64,000 bases of DNA, taken from positions 434,001-498,000 of the forward strand of contig NZ_VKOG01000002.1 in NCBI RefSeq assembly GCF_007474545.1, given 5' to 3'. Below, piece by piece: positions 62,405-64,000 of the stretch. Within the stretch, counting starts at the first letter, position 1. The number at the start of each line of letters is the position of its first letter. The notes beneath the pieces were generated by a model that had not been told where the DNA came from, made no database searches, and was given only the letters and a program-made list of their open reading frames with translations. The DNA comes from Chryseobacterium binzhouense. GTDB lineage: Bacteria; Bacteroidota; Bacteroidia; Flavobacteriales; Weeksellaceae. The position numbers and the translations under genes are program-made.

Positions 62405-63829
62405 TCAGACCAAAAGAAAAGAATCTTCAGATCTTTTAATGTTAAAATTATTCTCAAGATAATATGTCATTGCTGTTATGGCATTAGATCCTGTCTCTGT
62501 GCGGTTTTTTCCATATTTCTTTGGAACACCCTGCTCGGTGAGGAAAGCAACTTTGTAAACCTTGTCTTTTTGTAAATGTCTTCCCTGAAAATAGATTTCC
62601 TGAATTCTGTAACCCGGCGGATTTTCAATGCGCATCAAAATTCTCAATCCGTTGCAACGCTTAACATAGCCTCCCATTTGTTTCATCGGCTCTGCGCAAA
62701 AGGTCCTCTCCAGATTTTCTTCTAACATTTCGAAGATCTCTTTTCCAGTAAGCTCTGTGGTGGAAATAGGCGGATTCATCGGTACGATTTTGTATAAGTC
62801 CCATAGGGTAATATTTCCGACATCTATAGGTGCACCATAGCGCCATCCATTGGAAAAGGAGATATCAACGTCCGTGGCAAAATTGACGGCAGACAGAAGA
62901 AAGTCATCCATAGTAGAAGACAGCGTGGAATAGCGGTGCAAAATATGTTCTGTCGTCCCCAATACTGTACTTTTCATTTCAGAAAAAGACTGTAAACTTT
63001 TTTCAACCATATCTTTAACTTCTACATCTTCATCAAGACTGTCGTCAGTTTCAATGAGCTTGTAATCAAAATGTGTAATCATTCCATTTTCGACATCAAG
63101 CTTTAGATGTCCTACAAATGATCCGTGGCAGCCACATTGGATGATAATGCAGTTTCCTGCTTTTTCTGCTTCGTACATCCTCTTATGGGTGTGTGCACTG
63201 AGACAAATATCGATTCCTTCCACTTTTTTGAGCAGTTCGATATCTTGCGGATAACCATTGTGCGACAAAAGAATAATAATGTCCACAGCATCCTCTCTTA
63301 ATTCTCTGACGCATTGATTTGTCTCTTCAATTCCATCGGTCACCGTTATGCCTTCACTGAACTTCTCCGGCATTGTCTTATCGATAATATTGGAACAGAT
63401 CCCGATAATACCAATTACGAGTCCTCCAATTTCAGATATTTTGTAAGGTAGCAGAAATCGTTTTCCCTGCTCATCAAAAACATTGCAGCCCAAGACGGGA
63501 TAATTGAGCTGGCTTTCCAATTTTAACAGATGTCTTGGTGTATAGGCAAAGTCCCAGTGTCCTACCATTGCATCAAATCCAAGTTGGTTAAGTATGGGAA
63601 TCAAGACCTCTCCTTTCGACTGTACCACCGGAACTGTTCCGTGAAACGTATCCCCTCCGTCGAAGAGCAATGCGTTCGGATTTTCTGCCCTGATCTTTTT
63701 GAAGATGGTCTGAATTCTGGCATAACCTCCTGCACTTTTAACATATTCTTTCTGATAGTCATAAAACAGCTCTGGATGGGGTTCCATATAGCCGTGCACA
63801 TCGTTGATGAATCCTATTGATAATTTCAT
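62405..63829 (-). CDS. SoxB/5'-nucleotidase-like metallophosphatase
   Basis: 474 residues. Metallophosphatase motifs: NDVHG (residues 9-13), GGDTFHG and GHWDF (90-94), LLSHNG and SAHTHKRM, then the 5'-nucleotidase C-terminal domain (WRYGAPIDVGNI). The GHWDF replacing the common GNHEFD is the form found in SoxB thiosulfohydrolases. The ATG at 63829 is used rather than a TTG at 63838. No signal peptide. It is 11 bases after the DsrE-like gene. Confidence 0.82.
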   Translation of the reverse strand: MKLSIGFINDVHGYMEPHPELFYDYQKEYVKSAGGYARIQTIFKKIRAENPNALLFDGGDTFHGTVPVVQSKGEVLIPILNQLGFDAMVGHWDFAYTPRHLLKLESQLNYPVLGCNVFDEQGKRFLLPYKISEIGGLVIGIIGICSNIIDKTMPEKFSEGITVTDGIEETNQCVRELREDAVDIIILLSHNGYPQDIELLKKVEGIDICLSAHTHKRMYEAEKAGNCIIIQCGCHGSFVGHLKLDVENGMITHFDYKLIETDDSLDEDVEVKDMVEKSLQSFSEMKSTVLGTTEHILHRYSTLSSTMDDFLLSAVNFATDVDISFSNGWRYGAPIDVGNITLWDLYKIVPMNPPISTTELTGKEIFEMLEENLERTFCAEPMKQMGGYVKRCNGLRILMRIENPPGYRIQEIYFQGRHLQKDKVYKVAFLTEQGVPKKYGKNRTETGSNAITAMTYYLENNFNIKRSEDSFLLV

Positions 63830-63840
63830 AATTTCCAATA

Positions 63841-64000
63841 TTATGGTTTAACTATTGCCCATCCTTCATCCTGTCTCAAAATCATCTCCCCATTTCCGCT
63901 GGGGGTGTAATTTACAAACTCAAATAATTCGGACTTTTCGATCTTTTTTTCACGAAGGGTATTTTCGCACTGTACCATCACTACCCCCTTATCTTGCAGA
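63841..64000 (-). CDS. DsrE-like sulfur-relay protein (5' end outside window)
   Basis: Only the last 52 codons are present. They include KGVVMVQCENTLREKKIEKS with Cys in the DsrE-like position and ASP-like ending NGEMILRQDEGWAIVKP. Likely DsrE/F family. It is immediately upstream of the SoxB-like phosphatase and probably co-transcribed with it. Confidence 0.7.
   Translation of the reverse strand, partial: LQDKGVVMVQCENTLREKKIEKSELFEFVNYTPSGNGEMILRQDEGWAIVKP

Noticed and set aside
1-64000. tRNA, rRNA, transposase or integrase genes
   Set aside because: None was recognised by reading. Attachment-site or insertion events are therefore only inferred from gene layout and repeats.

Overview
The window looks like part of a large, low-GC replicon from a Flavobacteriia/Weeksellaceae bacterium (Chryseobacterium- or Elizabethkingia-like). 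The evidence is a Bacteroidetes-type tra module, RteC, SusC/SusD and TonB-type genes, a RagB/SusD lipobox, and repeated TAnnTTTG promoter -7 boxes. No rRNA, tRNA, integrase or intact insertion sequence was recognised. The genus is an inference from gene content only.

Positions 1-8,803 (minus strand) are a conjugation and mobilisation module: traG (running off the left edge, with an embedded DnaJ J-domain), traF, traE, a single-span membrane protein, a ParA-type ATPase, a relaxase with its accessory protein, a small lipoprotein, and two secreted proteins sharing one N-terminal module. Positions 8,804-9,884 are non-coding and hold five copies of a 22-bp motif. Positions 9,885-23,382 (plus strand) are a metal-resistance cargo: arsR, a DUF6428 gene, an arsC-type phosphatase and ACR3; an HMA/AraC regulator, a copper P-type ATPase and a broken copZ-like gene; DUF3347, DUF305, haem-binding and multicopper-oxidase genes; then a VOC protein, a second ArsR, a MerT-P-like transporter and a GDCCVxC protein. 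A cluster of inverted repeats closes it.

Positions 23,765-36,000 (minus strand) are a plasmid-like maintenance backbone: a partial PRTRC cassette (ThiF, B, an F-position protein, C, E), two decayed small genes, a DUF1281-like protein, SSB and a toprim primase. These are followed by an origin with seven iterons and DnaA boxes next to a Rep initiator, two winged-helix proteins, an excisionase-like HTH protein and RteC. Tra, cargo and backbone together suggest an integrative or plasmid-borne mobile element.

Positions 36,003-47,247 hold a membrane AraC/TPR regulator facing a short plus-strand operon (a small lipoprotein-like peptide, a MauE/DoxX-propeller fusion, a Cys-rich DUF6520 peptide) and a minus-strand S9 peptidase-SusD-SusC operon. 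This is a coherent envelope system of unknown purpose. Positions 47,248-53,181 form a more AT-rich island with a nested inverted-repeat element, an XRE regulator, a candidate small RNA, a HEPN protein, a Lit/U49-like metalloprotease, a GIY-YIG-like protein, a trypsin-like protease and a truncated nuclease-like remnant. It resembles a defence island.

Positions 53,320-59,883 are a DNA damage and mutagenesis block: AlkB, an S24-type repressor divergent from dinB-dnaE2 with a 19-bp perfect palindrome at the repressor start, and a PD-(D/E)XK nuclease-like protein. The right end has a YozE-SAM-like protein, a secreted pectate lyase, a SoxB-like metallophosphatase and the end of a DsrE-like gene. 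Main uncertainties are functional calls made from motifs alone, start codons of genes with TTG/GTG alternatives, and whether the region is plasmid or chromosome.
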